From assembly GCF_019049625.1 (NCBI RefSeq), contig NZ_JAFMOY010000132.1, positions 186,001 through 250,000 on the forward strand: 64,000 bases of DNA. The letters are read 5' to 3'. The stretch is from Rahnella ecdela. GTDB taxonomy: Bacteria; Pseudomonadota; Gammaproteobacteria; Enterobacterales; Enterobacteriaceae. Below, piece by piece: positions 37,117-46,288 of this stretch (position 1 is the stretch's first letter; each line of letters starts with the position of its first letter). A model generated the notes under the pieces. It made no database searches. It was not told where the DNA came from and saw only the letters and a program-made list of their open reading frames with translations. Made by a program: the position numbers and the translations under genes.

Positions 37117-39810
37117 ATGCATGCATGGAATAAAAAGTTCTTCGTTTCTAAAATAGCGCTGGCCTGCGCTGTTGCAGTAACTGCACCTGCGGCGATGTCT
37201 GCTGATATCTCCGGTACCGTCTACGATACCTTCTATCATGACTCCGCGCTGGCGGGTCATGTCGGTTACCGCGGTTATGTAGATAATGACGGGGCAAACA
37301 CCAGTTACACTGGCGGAGACATCTACTCTTCTATCAATAATTCTGTCGTTAACGGCGTTCTTTCTACTTACTATCTGGGCTTTGATAACGGCACAAATAA
37401 TACGCTGAACATTACGAATACTACCGTTAACGGAATGATCACTTCCGAGTGCATGACGACTGACTGTGGCGATGCTCGTAATGATTATGACCAGTCACCT
37501 TTGCAACTCACTATTGATAATTCCACTATCAATGACACTTACGAACATTTCGATTATGACGTAACAGATGCAAATAAAGTCCGTGACCATGAAAACCTGA
37601 GCACCTACGATATGGGCGTTGCGGTGACATTGGATCAGGAAAGTAATATTCTAATCCAGAACAACTCACACGTTGCAGGTATTGCGCTGTCACAAGGCTA
37701 CCAATGGGTAGATACTGACGTTAATAATGGCAATACTTTTGATAATACCCTGACAGTAAATGATTCAGTGCTGACATCTGGTTCTTACACTGAATTAGAA
37801 ACCACGGGTTTCTATGGACAGTCAGACAAACCAAGTGATTACGGTAATATCAGTGCTACTGGCACCTCGGCTGACGATATCGCGCTTTCCGTAATTGCTA
37901 ATTCTGCCGCTGATAATTCAATGAAAACAACCGCTGTTTTCAATAATTCAACAATCTCCGGTGACGTCTATTTCGAAAGCAGCTTTGATCATAATTACTA
38001 CGTTGGCGGCCACGACAACAACGGTGATGGAGTACTTGATACCAACGGCTGGGACGATACCGACGAACTTAACCTGACCCTGGATAATGGCAGCAAATGG
38101 GTCGGTGCAGCGATTTCTGAGGTTCAGGCTGACGCTGGTTTGTATGATCGTGCTACTAACAGCATCTGGCCGGGTTCAGTATTTAATACTACAACGGGTT
38201 ACCTGAGTGGCAATGCGGTCTATCAGAGCGGCCTCTTTAATGTCGCCCTTAACAACGGCTCTGAGTGGGATACCACCAAGTTCTCTAACATCGACAACCT
38301 GACGGTAAACAACCAGTCTCAGGTCAATGTTGCTGACTCCGGATTACTGGCTGACAACATCTCCCTGACAAACGCATCAAGCCTGAAAATTGCTGTGCAT
38401 GGTGAAGTTTACACTGATGCTCTTAATCTCAACTCAGGCAGTAAAGCCAACCTGACCGAAGAAACCGCGTCTCTGTATGCAAACACCATCACTGTAGGCA
38501 ATGGTTCTGAGCTGAACTTAGGCGCAGGCCAGGTTGACACGCATAACATGGTGTTGACTGATGACGGTACCTTCAATGTGGGCAGCCGTGAATTCGTACT
38601 GAATTCCGATATGAACAACGCACGTGATAAAACGGCTGCGGACTACGTTTATGACCGCGGGACTATTGGTATCAATTCCGATGGCCACCTTGCAGTGAAT
38701 GGCGTGACTGACGGTAACTATCAGGTTCGTGTCAATAACGCGACCGGTGAAGGCCGTGTTGCTGATTACCAGAATAAAGAGCTGATCCGCACTTATGGCG
38801 GCAATGCGACCTTTACTCATGCAAACACCGCTGATCTGGGTGCCTACAAATACCAGGCTGAACAACAGGGCGATACCGTTGTTCTGGCTAAGCAAGGCAT
38901 CACCTCTACAGCTAACGCCGCGCTGAGCCTGCCTTCTTCCAATGCCGCAACCTGGCATATGGAGCAGGATACTCTGAGCAACCGTATGGACAGCTCGCGT
39001 CACACCCAGGGTGATGACAAAGGCGGCGTCTGGGTCAACTACTTCGGCGGCCAGCAAAATGGTGACAATGGCGTTGTAGATTACGATCAGGATATCAACG
39101 GCATTATGGTCGGTCTGGATAAAGTCACTGAAGGTGGTGGCGATCGTCAGTGGCTGGTCGGTATGGCGGCAAGCTTCGCGAAATCCAGCTTGTCTATGGA
39201 TGATGCGGATGCAGATACTGACAGTCAGTCAGCACGCGTTTACTCCAGCCTCGACTTTAAAAATGGCGCATTCATTGATACCTCTCTGAGCTACAGTCAC
39301 TTCAGCAACTCGACTGACAGCACCATGAGCGATGGTCAGCAGGTTTCTGGGGATAACTCCACTGATGCCTGGGGCTTTGGTCTGAAAGCCGGTTACGACT
39401 GGAAATTCGCACCGCAAGCTTACCTGACGCCATATGCCAGCATCACCGGCGTATTCATTGGCGATGATGACTACAGCATGAGCAACAACATGAAAGTCAG
39501 CGATCAGGCTTATGACAGCATGCGTTATGAGTTAGGGACCAACATCGGTTATACCTTTGATCTGGGTGCCAACCAGGCAATCAGCCCTTACGCAACGCTG
39601 GCCTATGTGTATGAAGATGCTAACAACGATGCCGACATCAACGGTGACCGTATCGATAACGGCGTTGATGGTTCAGCAGTACGCGTTGGCTTAGGTGGTC
39701 AGTTCGACATGAGCAAAAATTTCACCATTTACGCAGGTGCTAACTACCTGGGCGGCAGTGATGTTGACCAGCCTTGGGCAGCAAATGCCGGTATGAAATA
39801 CCGCTGGTAA
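37117..39810 (+). CDS. Type Va autotransporter (897 aa)
   Basis: The protein has a signal peptide (basic MHAWNKKFFVSK, then IALACAVAVTAPAAMSA-D), a long passenger (about residues 30-620) rich in Asn, Asp, Thr and Ser with repeated LTVNNS- and ITNTTV-like rungs typical of a right-handed beta-helix, and a C-terminal autotransporter beta-barrel (about residues 640-897) ending in Trp (AGMKYRW), the usual aromatic terminus for BAM insertion. The passenger holds a DNNGDGVLD loop at residues 300-308 that looks like an EF-hand or dockerin-type calcium loop, and one close Cys pair (ECMTTDC). The role is probably adhesion or aggregation, by family analogy. E. coli K-12 has no such gene between mgrB and yobH. 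Confidence 0.93.
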   Translation: MHAWNKKFFVSKIALACAVAVTAPAAMSADISGTVYDTFYHDSALAGHVGYRGYVDNDGANTSYTGGDIYSSINNSVVNGVLSTYYLGFDNGTNNTLNITNTTVNGMITSECMTTDCGDARNDYDQSPLQLTIDNSTINDTYEHFDYDVTDANKVRDHENLSTYDMGVAVTLDQESNILIQNNSHVAGIALSQGYQWVDTDVNNGNTFDNTLTVNDSVLTSGSYTELETTGFYGQSDKPSDYGNISATGTSADDIALSVIANSAADNSMKTTAVFNNSTISGDVYFESSFDHNYYVGGHDNNGDGVLDTNGWDDTDELNLTLDNGSKWVGAAISEVQADAGLYDRATNSIWPGSVFNTTTGYLSGNAVYQSGLFNVALNNGSEWDTTKFSNIDNLTVNNQSQVNVADSGLLADNISLTNASSLKIAVHGEVYTDALNLNSGSKANLTEETASLYANTITVGNGSELNLGAGQVDTHNMVLTDDGTFNVGSREFVLNSDMNNARDKTAADYVYDRGTIGINSDGHLAVNGVTDGNYQVRVNNATGEGRVADYQNKELIRTYGGNATFTHANTADLGAYKYQAEQQGDTVVLAKQGITSTANAALSLPSSNAATWHMEQDTLSNRMDSSRHTQGDDKGGVWVNYFGGQQNGDNGVVDYDQDINGIMVGLDKVTEGGGDRQWLVGMAASFAKSSLSMDDADADTDSQSARVYSSLDFKNGAFIDTSLSYSHFSNSTDSTMSDGQQVSGDNSTDAWGFGLKAGYDWKFAPQAYLTPYASITGVFIGDDDYSMSNNMKVSDQAYDSMRYELGTNIGYTFDLGANQAISPYATLAYVYEDANNDADINGDRIDNGVDGSAVRVGLGGQFDMSKNFTIYAGANYLGGSDVDQPWAANAGMKYRW

Positions 39811-39844
39811 TTTGCAGGTCTGAGTTATAAATCTGTTCACACAA

Positions 39845-39871
39845 TGGCCCCTTTTCAGGGGTCATTTTTTT
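39845..39871 (+). terminator. Terminator of the autotransporter gene
   Basis: The stem TGGCCCC / GGGGTCA (one G-U pair) is followed by seven Ts, 35 bases after the stop. Confidence 0.85.
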
Positions 39872-39993
39872 GGCATTTATTTTACCATTTTCTGATTCAG
39901 ACTCATTAGCAATGACATTCTGATCAAAATAACTTCTACTATGCTCATCAATATCCTGAATAACTCAGGAACAGATATGTAGGGAGTTTCAGA

Positions 39994-40230
39994 ATGGGTA
40001 TCGTTAAGACGATTATTGTGCTGGCCGTGATTTACGCCATTTTTCTTTTTTCAGGGTACGGTATGACAGTTGGCAGTAGCGAGAATGCAGCAGGATTAGG
40101 CCTGAAATGCCAATACTTAACGGCAAGAGGGATTATCAGCTCTCAGTATATTCATTCTGACAGCGGAGTTATTGGGGTTGCGAACTGTCCGATTTTCAAA
40201 AAAGTTGGCGAAGTGGTCGATAACCAATAA
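39994..40230 (+). CDS. yobH: YobH small membrane or exported protein
   Basis: The 78-residue protein has an N-terminal hydrophobic helix (TIIVLAVIYAIFLFSGYG), and the rest (NAAGLGLKCQYLTARG, VANCPIFKKVGEVVDN) matches E. coli YobH closely, including two cysteines. AGGGAG precedes the ATG. Function unknown. A strong inverted repeat follows the gene. Confidence 0.93.
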   Translation: MGIVKTIIVLAVIYAIFLFSGYGMTVGSSENAAGLGLKCQYLTARGIISSQYIHSDSGVIGVANCPIFKKVGEVVDNQ

Positions 40231-40245
40231 CACACATTTTTAGCC

Positions 40246-40273
40246 TGTCATGCCCGTCACCACGGGCATGACA
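40246..40273. terminator. Strong hairpin between yobH and the minus-strand small gene
   Basis: The perfect 12-bp arms TGTCATGCCCGT / ACGGGCATGACA with a four-base loop lie between convergent genes. The flanks are only mildly T-rich, so termination efficiency is uncertain. Confidence 0.6.
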
Positions 40274-40309
40274 ATTATTGTTCAACTGCTCTGGTTCAGC
40301 GGCTATTGT

Positions 40310-40555
40310 TCAGCTGTCGTGCCTGGTGAATTTCAGTTCAATTAATGAAATCGCTTTTTCAATTGCACGCTTAGTCACCGGATCGGCACCAGCCGGATGC
40401 TTGCTGAAATCAATACTTTTCAGCTGGTGTGACATCTTTTCGCGCACTTCTGCTGGAGCAATAATTTCTATCACATCCAGAATTTGCTTAATCACCAACT
40501 GGCATGCCACCAGATCAGATTCGATTTCCTGTTCTCTGTTTAAAGATTCGGACAT
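40310..40555 (-). CDS. Small helical protein of unknown function (81 aa)
   Basis: AAGGAG lies upstream of the ATG at 40555, so this is probably a real gene. The protein is acidic at the start ([18 protein letters not shown]), predicted to be mostly helical ([21 protein letters not shown]) and ends KFTRHDS. No signal peptide or membrane segment is seen. I do not recognise the family with confidence; its size and pattern recall small enterobacterial proteins such as YecF (DUF2594), but this is weak. Confidence 0.6.
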   Translation of the reverse strand: MSESLNREQEIESDLVACQLVIKQILDVIEIIAPAEVREKMSHQLKSIDFSKHPAGADPVTKRAIEKAISLIELKFTRHDS

Positions 40556-40755
40556 GAGCTGCTCCTTCCATTACGTCATTCAAAAAAATTATGGTCGCGA
40601 GGATATCATGCCCGTTATGGAAATTCTCTTTTCTGCCGCTTCTGCCATTTTACTACTTTTCAACCGGACAAATATCCAGCAAACGCGCGCTCTTACATTT
40701 TGTTACGGGCACATTAGTTCTATGCTTAATGTGATGACAAAGAAGGAGACGCACT

Positions 40756-40947
40756 ATGTTCGCTCTAGTTTTGACCATTTGTTATCTGGGCGGAGGATGT
40801 GAAGACCTTGTGGTGGATGCCTTTAACACTCAGAAACAATGCACGGTCGCAATGCACCAGCAGGGCTTGCGGCAGGCTGGCTGCTATCCGATAGAAGATT
40901 TTATTGATGGCTATTGGATCCCGGCGCACGAAAATGCTGATTTCTGA
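40756..40947 (+). CDS. yebW: YebW-type DUF1482 protein (63 aa)
   Basis: The protein reads MFALVLTICYLGGGCEDLVVDAFNTQKQC and continues with GCYPIEDFIDGYWIPA, close to E. coli YebW at most positions I recall. Four cysteines are conserved in spacing. AAGGAG precedes the ATG. A short hydrophobic N-terminus is present. Function unknown. Confidence 0.88.
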   Translation: MFALVLTICYLGGGCEDLVVDAFNTQKQCTVAMHQQGLRQAGCYPIEDFIDGYWIPAHENADF

Positions 40948-41074
40948 TCCACTGTGTTGCCTTTCACAGAGTAATAACAAAAGTCTCATAAAGATTGCTA
41001 AAGTGTCAGAACAAAGGTATGAATACCCTGTTACTCATTGATATTTAACCATATTGACAGGGCAGGAAATGGCA

Positions 41075-42715
41075 ATGACGATACGTAAAACTTATGGAAG
41101 CTTTAAAAAAATTCCTCTCACGCTTCTTCTCTCTTCGACCTTTATGGCTTCATTTACCACTTACGCTGCGACCGTTCCCGCGGGTGTAGAGCTGGCGGCC
41201 AAACAGGAAATTACCCGCAACAATGGCAGTGAACCGGCATCTCTTGATCCGCATAAGGTGGAAAGTGATGTGGAATTCAACATCCTCAGCGATTTGTATG
41301 CAGGATTAGTGACTATTGACGGCAAAGGCGATGCACAGCCATCGCTTGCCGGCAGTTGGGAAACCAAAGACAACAAAACCTGGGTTTTCCATTTACGTCC
41401 CGGCATTGTCTGGTCTGACGGCTCACCGATTACCGCGCAGGATGTAGTCTTCAGCTGGCAACGTCTGATCGACCCGAAAACCGCCTCACCTTATGAAAGC
41501 TATCTCGGCAGCATGCATGTGCTGAATGCCGCAGATATCATTGACGGCAAAAAGCCCGCCGATCAGTTAGGGATTAAAGCGCTGGATAAACAAACGCTCG
41601 AAATCACCCTCGACCAGCCTCTCTCTTACTTCCTGGGTATGCTGGCACACCCTTCCCTTTCGCCTATCAGTCAGGCGGATGTGGAAAAATACGGTGATAA
41701 GTGGACTCAGCCGGGAAATCTGGTCAGCAGTGGTCCTTTCAAGCTCGATACCTGGACAGTTAACGAACGCATCACCGCTGTGCGTAACCCGAACTACTGG
41801 GATAACGCGCATACCGTCATTAATAAAGTGACATATTTACCCATCGCTTCAGGCACGGCGGATGTTAACCGTTATAAAGCCGGTGAAATCGACATCACGT
41901 ACACCGTTCCTTCTCCGTTGTTTGCCTCGCTGAAAAAAGAGCTGGGCTCGCAGGTTCATGTCAGCCCTTATCTCGCCGTCTATTACTATGCGATGAACAC
42001 GCAGAAGCCGCCTTTCAACGATGTGCGCGTGCGTAAAGCGCTGAATCTGGCGATTGATAAGTCGATCATTGCCGATAAAGTATTAGGCCAGGGGCAAACT
42101 CCGGCATGGCATTTATCGCCGGATAACACCGGTGGCTTTACTTTCGCAAAACCGAAAGAAGCCAGTCTGACGCAGGAACAGCGTAACGCAGAAGCGAAAA
42201 AGCTGCTGACCGAAGCCGGTTTCGGCCCCGACCATCCTCTGAAATTTAATCTGCTCTACAATACCTCTGAATCACATCAGCGCATTGCGATTGCCGCAGC
42301 GTCAATGTGGAAAAAGAATCTGGGTGTGGACGCTGTTCTGCAAAATCAGGAATGGAAAACCATGCTCGATACCATGCATCAGGGGACGTATGAAGTCGTG
42401 CGTTACGCCTGGATTGCCGACTATAACGAGCCTTCCACTTTCCTGAATACCTTGCGCACCGGCAACAGCGAAAATACGCCTAAATTCAGCAATGCGGCTT
42501 ATGATCAGGCACTGAATGATGCGCTGAAAGCCACAGATAAAGCCGACGTTGGCAAAGCTTACCAGCAGGCTGAGCAGATACTGTCCGAGCAATCACCGGT
42601 GATTCCGCTGTATCACTATGTCAGTGCACGTCTGGTAAAACCGTATGTGGGTGGTTTCAACGACAGCCCGCTTAATTACATTTACACCAAAGACCTGTAT
42701 GTAATTAAGCACTAA
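41075..42715 (+). CDS. Periplasmic oligopeptide-binding protein (OppA/MppA family)
   Basis: The 546-residue protein has a signal peptide (PLTLLLSSTFMASFTTYA-ATV) and a full solute-binding family 5 domain: NNGSEPASLDPHKVE, the WVFHLRPGIVWSDGSPITAQDVVFSW signature by pattern, SSGPFKLDTW, and VRYAWIADYNEPSTFLN in the second lobe. It should bind oligopeptides and deliver them to an Opp-type ABC importer. No permease or ATPase gene is adjacent, so it works with components encoded elsewhere, as MppA does in E. coli. ATG at 41075 has AGGA seven bases upstream; ATG at 41069 is less likely. Confidence 0.92.
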   Translation: MTIRKTYGSFKKIPLTLLLSSTFMASFTTYAATVPAGVELAAKQEITRNNGSEPASLDPHKVESDVEFNILSDLYAGLVTIDGKGDAQPSLAGSWETKDNKTWVFHLRPGIVWSDGSPITAQDVVFSWQRLIDPKTASPYESYLGSMHVLNAADIIDGKKPADQLGIKALDKQTLEITLDQPLSYFLGMLAHPSLSPISQADVEKYGDKWTQPGNLVSSGPFKLDTWTVNERITAVRNPNYWDNAHTVINKVTYLPIASGTADVNRYKAGEIDITYTVPSPLFASLKKELGSQVHVSPYLAVYYYAMNTQKPPFNDVRVRKALNLAIDKSIIADKVLGQGQTPAWHLSPDNTGGFTFAKPKEASLTQEQRNAEAKKLLTEAGFGPDHPLKFNLLYNTSESHQRIAIAAASMWKKNLGVDAVLQNQEWKTMLDTMHQGTYEVVRYAWIADYNEPSTFLNTLRTGNSENTPKFSNAAYDQALNDALKATDKADVGKAYQQAEQILSEQSPVIPLYHYVSARLVKPYVGGFNDSPLNYIYTKDLYVIKH

Positions 42716-42865
42716 CCGCAGAAAGTTTCTCCTTCCGGACACTCTTTTCGGAAGGAGAAATCCCCTCTCACTTCTCCCCCTGTTGCTTCCCCGTCTACGT
42801 CATCAGACTTGCCAGACGCCACTCAGATGGTAGATTGTACGTAAATCACACAAACGGGAGCTGTT

Positions 42866-43081
42866 ATGAAATTCTCGGAAAGTGAGATCCAACCGCTTTG
42901 GGACGAAGTCGCGCGTATTATCGGTGATGGCGTGATTCAGATGCGCCACAGAGGTGAGCCGTTGAGTGCCGATGCGCTGATTGGGTATCTCGATGAACAA
43001 CTGGTCACGGCGACCGGTGTCCAGCGCCGCATTCTGCTCGGTGCAGCGATAAACATGCTTAAAGCGGACCGCCGTTCCTGA
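42866..43081 (+). CDS. Small helical protein (71 aa), possibly AriR/YmgB-like
   Basis: The protein reads MKFSESEIQPLWDEVARIIG, then MRHRGEPLSADALIGYLDEQLV and RRILLGAAINMLKADRRS. The helix pattern resembles the YmgB/AriR and YcgZ connector proteins that tune Rcs and biofilm pathways in E. coli, but the similarity is loose. GGGAGCTGTT precedes the ATG. It stands alone between oppA-like and a minus-strand gene. Confidence 0.6.
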   Translation: MKFSESEIQPLWDEVARIIGDGVIQMRHRGEPLSADALIGYLDEQLVTATGVQRRILLGAAINMLKADRRS

Positions 43082-43149
43082 AAGACGGAAATACAAAAGC
43101 CTCGCGACCACTTCTGGCTACGAGTCGTTAATCAATAATCCGCCTGCCG

Positions 43150-43437
43150 TTATTTGGATTGCGCCGCACGCCCCTGCGCAAACAAGAATATGCGCTGCGT
43201 AATGTCATCTGCGCCGAGAATGTTTCCCTTCTGCTCCAGACTGGCTTTGGCATAAGCCACATCATGCGCCTGATCAACCATGCTGATCACCTTGTCACGT
43301 GTAGGTTTATCCAGGATCCCCAGCAATGTCGTCAGAATGGCCTGATAGGCATTTGAGGCATAAGTCAGTTGTCTTTCACGTTGTTCCAGCGCGTCAATGC
43401 GAACCATCAGGGCCTGCAATTGTTCTTGATGCGTCAT
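43150..43437 (-). CDS. Coiled-coil small protein of unknown function (95 aa)
   Basis: ATG at 43437 has AAGGA seven bases upstream; the frame continues upstream without a site. The N-terminal half is a likely coiled coil (QLQALMVRIDALEQRERQLTYAS), followed by ILTTLLGILDKPTRDKVISM and a basic tail. There is no signal peptide or membrane segment. I do not recognise the family. Confidence 0.6.
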   Translation of the reverse strand: MTHQEQLQALMVRIDALEQRERQLTYASNAYQAILTTLLGILDKPTRDKVISMVDQAHDVAYAKASLEQKGNILGADDITQRIFLFAQGRAAQSK

Positions 43438-43763
43438 AGCGGCATCCTTCTTCACGGGTGGAAAATAACCGGAGACAGCGAAGTAAGAAGATCTTCGCCG
43501 GTTACTGACGTTAAGTTTAGCAGAGTTAAAGAAAGTGAGACGATGCCTGCTGATGGCCAGCAATGTAAACCATTGTTCAATGAGCCGTTAACTGCCTGTA
43601 CAGATGTAACCGTTACCTAACTCAAATGACCTGCGGCGCGGGGGTTATGACCGCCAGATGCGTAACAGCGGCAGTACCTGCTTACAGATACCAAAATGAC
43701 AGCCAGATACCTGATGTGACATTTTCTGCCACAGCATTATTTGTTCATTTCGGGAGAGATCAG

Positions 43764-43985
43764 GTGAAAAAAGCGGTTCTGGTTCTGGGTATAACGATGG
43801 CAATGACGGGCATGCTTTTGGTGAGTTCACTGGCGCAGGCAGAAGGTTGTCTGAAAGGTGCGGTAGTCGGGGGTGTTGCCGGTCATCTGAAACATCATGC
43901 CGTCATCGGGGCGGTAGCAGGATGCGCCATCGGACACCATCTGGCTGCAGAGGCTAAGAAACAACAGGCGGCCACCGGTAAATAA
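43764..43985 (+). CDS. Glycine-zipper exported small protein (73 aa)
   Basis: The start is GTG at 43764 with GGGAGAG five bases upstream. A signal peptide follows (KKAVLVLGITMAMTGMLLVSSLAQA-EGC). The mature part contains a Gly-rich zipper (GAVVGGVAGHLKHHAVIGAVAGCAIGHHLA) with two cysteines and six His residues in and around it. Glycine zippers of this kind occur in small envelope proteins such as YmgG and the lipoprotein SlyB. The His-rich pattern could bind metal; this is inferred. Confidence 0.65.
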   Translation: MKKAVLVLGITMAMTGMLLVSSLAQAEGCLKGAVVGGVAGHLKHHAVIGAVAGCAIGHHLAAEAKKQQAATGK

Positions 43986-44023
43986 CCTTGTCAGGGCTGA
44001 GGATGCCCTGACTGAGTAAAACG

Positions 44024-45604
44024 TTATTCCGGGCCGACAACCACGCGGTTACGCCCTTCCTGCTTGGCTTTATATAACGCCTCATCGGCCCGTTTGAGTG
44101 AAGTTTCGGGCTCGCCCTGCAAGTGATTCCAGTAAGAAACACCTAATGAAATCGTTATCGGGCGGATCTCCGGCAGCACCAGTGTTTCCACATTCTGGCG
44201 CAGACGTTCGGCAATCATTTGTGCTTCCGCCAGCGTGGTTCCCGGCAGCAACACCAGAAACTCTTCCCCGCCCACGCGGCACAAAATGTCACTTTCACGG
44301 GCGTTGTGACGAATTTGTTCGGCCAGTGATTTGATCACTTCATCACCGGTGTCATGGCCGTAGGAATCGTTGATAATCTTAAAGTGATCGATATCCAGCG
44401 CAATAGCAGAAAACTGCTGACGCATCTGCACCACCGATTCCAGCGCCATTGCCAGTCCGCGCCGGTTAAACAGGCCCGTCATCGGGTCGGTCTGCGTCTC
44501 GAATTTCAGTTTGCCAATTTTCTTCTGCAATAAATTAATACCAATCAGCAGGGCCCGCTTGAGCTGATTCGACTCGAAATACCAAGAAGGGATTTCACGG
44601 ATGTTACTGGAAATATCCGGTTTATCCATTTCGTTCGCGCTACGTGCCAGTAGCCAGAGCGGACGGGCGATCATTCTGGAGAACAACCAGACACAAATCA
44701 GCGTCAGCAGCGCCAGCGGCGTCAGATGTTTAAGCACTTTGACCATCAGCCCTTCCAGCGGCTTGAGGGTCGAATCGGTCGGTCGCTGAGTAATGATTTC
44801 CCAGCCTGAAGAAGGCACAACAGCGTAACCGGCGAGCATATTCTGCCCGGCAAGATTAGTGACCATCAGACTGCCGTTAGATTCTTTTCTGACGGCTTCG
44901 GTCAGCGGACGAGGCTTCACCACTTCCCCGACGCGATAGGCATCCGGGTGATAAAGAATACGGCGCTCTTTATCGAGCACGGCAATATAAGAACCGTCGC
45001 GATAATAATGCTCGCCCAGCAATTCATTCAAAATACTCTTCTGGCGCAGGTAAATGGTGCCTGCGATATACCCCAGATATTTGCCGTCAGCCGTGATAAC
45101 CGGCGTAGAAATCACAATTACCAGATTCTGAGCTGCTGAAATATAGGGCTGACTGATGATCGGACGCCGTTCTTTCAGCGCCTGAATAGCACCGGGGGTA
45201 TTCAGGATATGACCCACCAGTTGCAGGCTGTCAGGCGATGTCGCCAGGATCCGCCCTTGCGCATTAGTAAGCACCACAGAGTTAAAACTGTCAGTCTGGT
45301 ATTTGAGGCGTGCAGTTTCAGATTGCAGAACAGCAGGATCGTCAAAGTGACTCGCCGCGATCACACTGCTGTAGGCAAGCTGTTTCTGCATACTTTTTAG
45401 AAACTGTTCGGTGCTGGCGGCCAGTTTCGTCGCGTAAACGCGGTTCTCTTCGAGCGTATTGTCGATAAGTAACTGGCGCTGAACACGATAACTGGCATAG
45501 AAGCTGTTGGCGAGCGTCACAAACGCGCTCATCACGGCTAAAATCAGGATCAGGCGGCGCAGATCAATACGGAACAGAGAGCTTGAAAGGAGTGAGCGCA
45601 ACAA
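44024..45604 (-). CDS. dCache-GGDEF diguanylate cyclase
   Basis: The 526-residue protein has a membrane segment (residues 16-38), a periplasmic double Cache sensor (about 40-290, ending SSGWEIITQRPTD), a second membrane segment (LTPLALLTLICVWLFS), a short linker and a GGDEF domain with the active-site GGEEF (CRVGGEEFLVLLPG), DPMTGLFNRRG and ALDIDHFKIINDSYGH. An RxxD inhibitory site (RESD) lies five residues before GGEEF, so product feedback is expected. It should make c-di-GMP from GTP in response to an external ligand. The start follows a gap with no clear promoter. Confidence 0.9.
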   Translation of the reverse strand: MLRSLLSSSLFRIDLRRLILILAVMSAFVTLANSFYASYRVQRQLLIDNTLEENRVYATKLAASTEQFLKSMQKQLAYSSVIAASHFDDPAVLQSETARLKYQTDSFNSVVLTNAQGRILATSPDSLQLVGHILNTPGAIQALKERRPIISQPYISAAQNLVIVISTPVITADGKYLGYIAGTIYLRQKSILNELLGEHYYRDGSYIAVLDKERRILYHPDAYRVGEVVKPRPLTEAVRKESNGSLMVTNLAGQNMLAGYAVVPSSGWEIITQRPTDSTLKPLEGLMVKVLKHLTPLALLTLICVWLFSRMIARPLWLLARSANEMDKPDISSNIREIPSWYFESNQLKRALLIGINLLQKKIGKLKFETQTDPMTGLFNRRGLAMALESVVQMRQQFSAIALDIDHFKIINDSYGHDTGDEVIKSLAEQIRHNARESDILCRVGGEEFLVLLPGTTLAEAQMIAERLRQNVETLVLPEIRPITISLGVSYWNHLQGEPETSLKRADEALYKAKQEGRNRVVVGPE

Positions 45605-45903
45605 AAAGTCATTCCTGTGGTAAAAAGTGGCTCATATGTAACACCACAGCCACTGATGCACAATAAGGCCGAAAAAATAAACTACTATCCGTCTGAATCC
45701 GCAGCGAAAAATTGGACTTAACCTCAACTGACTTAAGTCAAATTATTGATATTGATGTTTTTGATGCAAATTTTTCAGTCCTGCGCCTCTCCTCTTTACC
45801 CTTCGCACCGGCCACTGAACACACCATTCTCCTGCGATAGGTCATTGCCTGAATACTCGCTATATGATTTATTATATAGCGCTTGTTTGGAGAGGATTGT
45901 GAA
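45605..45903. other. Divergent region between the cyclase and yghW
   Basis: The gap carries the promoters of both genes, including a TATATAGCG segment near 45873. No gene was seen. Confidence 0.4.
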
Positions 45904-46230
45904 ATGCAAAACCACTTTGGGAAAGGGCTAAAAGCGGGGCTTTTGGCCAAAAGTGCATGGCCGGCATCAGAGGTTTCCGGTTACTGCGAGGAATATCTGC
46001 GCGGTTTTGTTTTAGGATATGCCCATAATCAGGCACAGATTACCGGAGACGATAATACTGCCGCCTTTGAGGCCGGAGTTTTATCGCGTAATTACAGTCT
46101 GGATAAAGATCTGCTGGCTGAGTTTTTTTCCGCCAGCGCCAGGCACCCGTCGAGAGCATTTTTTCTTGTCGGCTACGAGGGTATTGCCCGTAACGCCGGC
46201 GACGCTTTCCCGCCAAACCCGGCCATTTAA
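45904..46230 (+). CDS. YghW-type DUF2623 protein (108 aa)
   Basis: The protein reads MQNHFGKGLKAGLLAKSAWP and CEEYLRGFVLGYAHN, then EAGVLSRNYSLDKDLLAEFF and AFFLVGYEGIARN, matching E. coli YghW (DUF2623) along its length. GGAGAGG lies upstream of ATG 45904. Function unknown. It converges with icd. Confidence 0.85.
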   Translation: MQNHFGKGLKAGLLAKSAWPASEVSGYCEEYLRGFVLGYAHNQAQITGDDNTAAFEAGVLSRNYSLDKDLLAEFFSASARHPSRAFFLVGYEGIARNAGDAFPPNPAI

Positions 46231-46242
46231 CCCCGGACATAA

Positions 46243-46266
46243 AAAACGGAGGCATTAAGCCTCCGT
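46243..46266 (-). terminator. Terminator of icd
   Basis: The stem AACGGAGGC / GCCTCCGTT lies just after the icd stop; the minus strand ends in six Ts. Confidence 0.85.
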
Positions 46267-46288
46267 TGATTTTGCAACAATATCGCAA

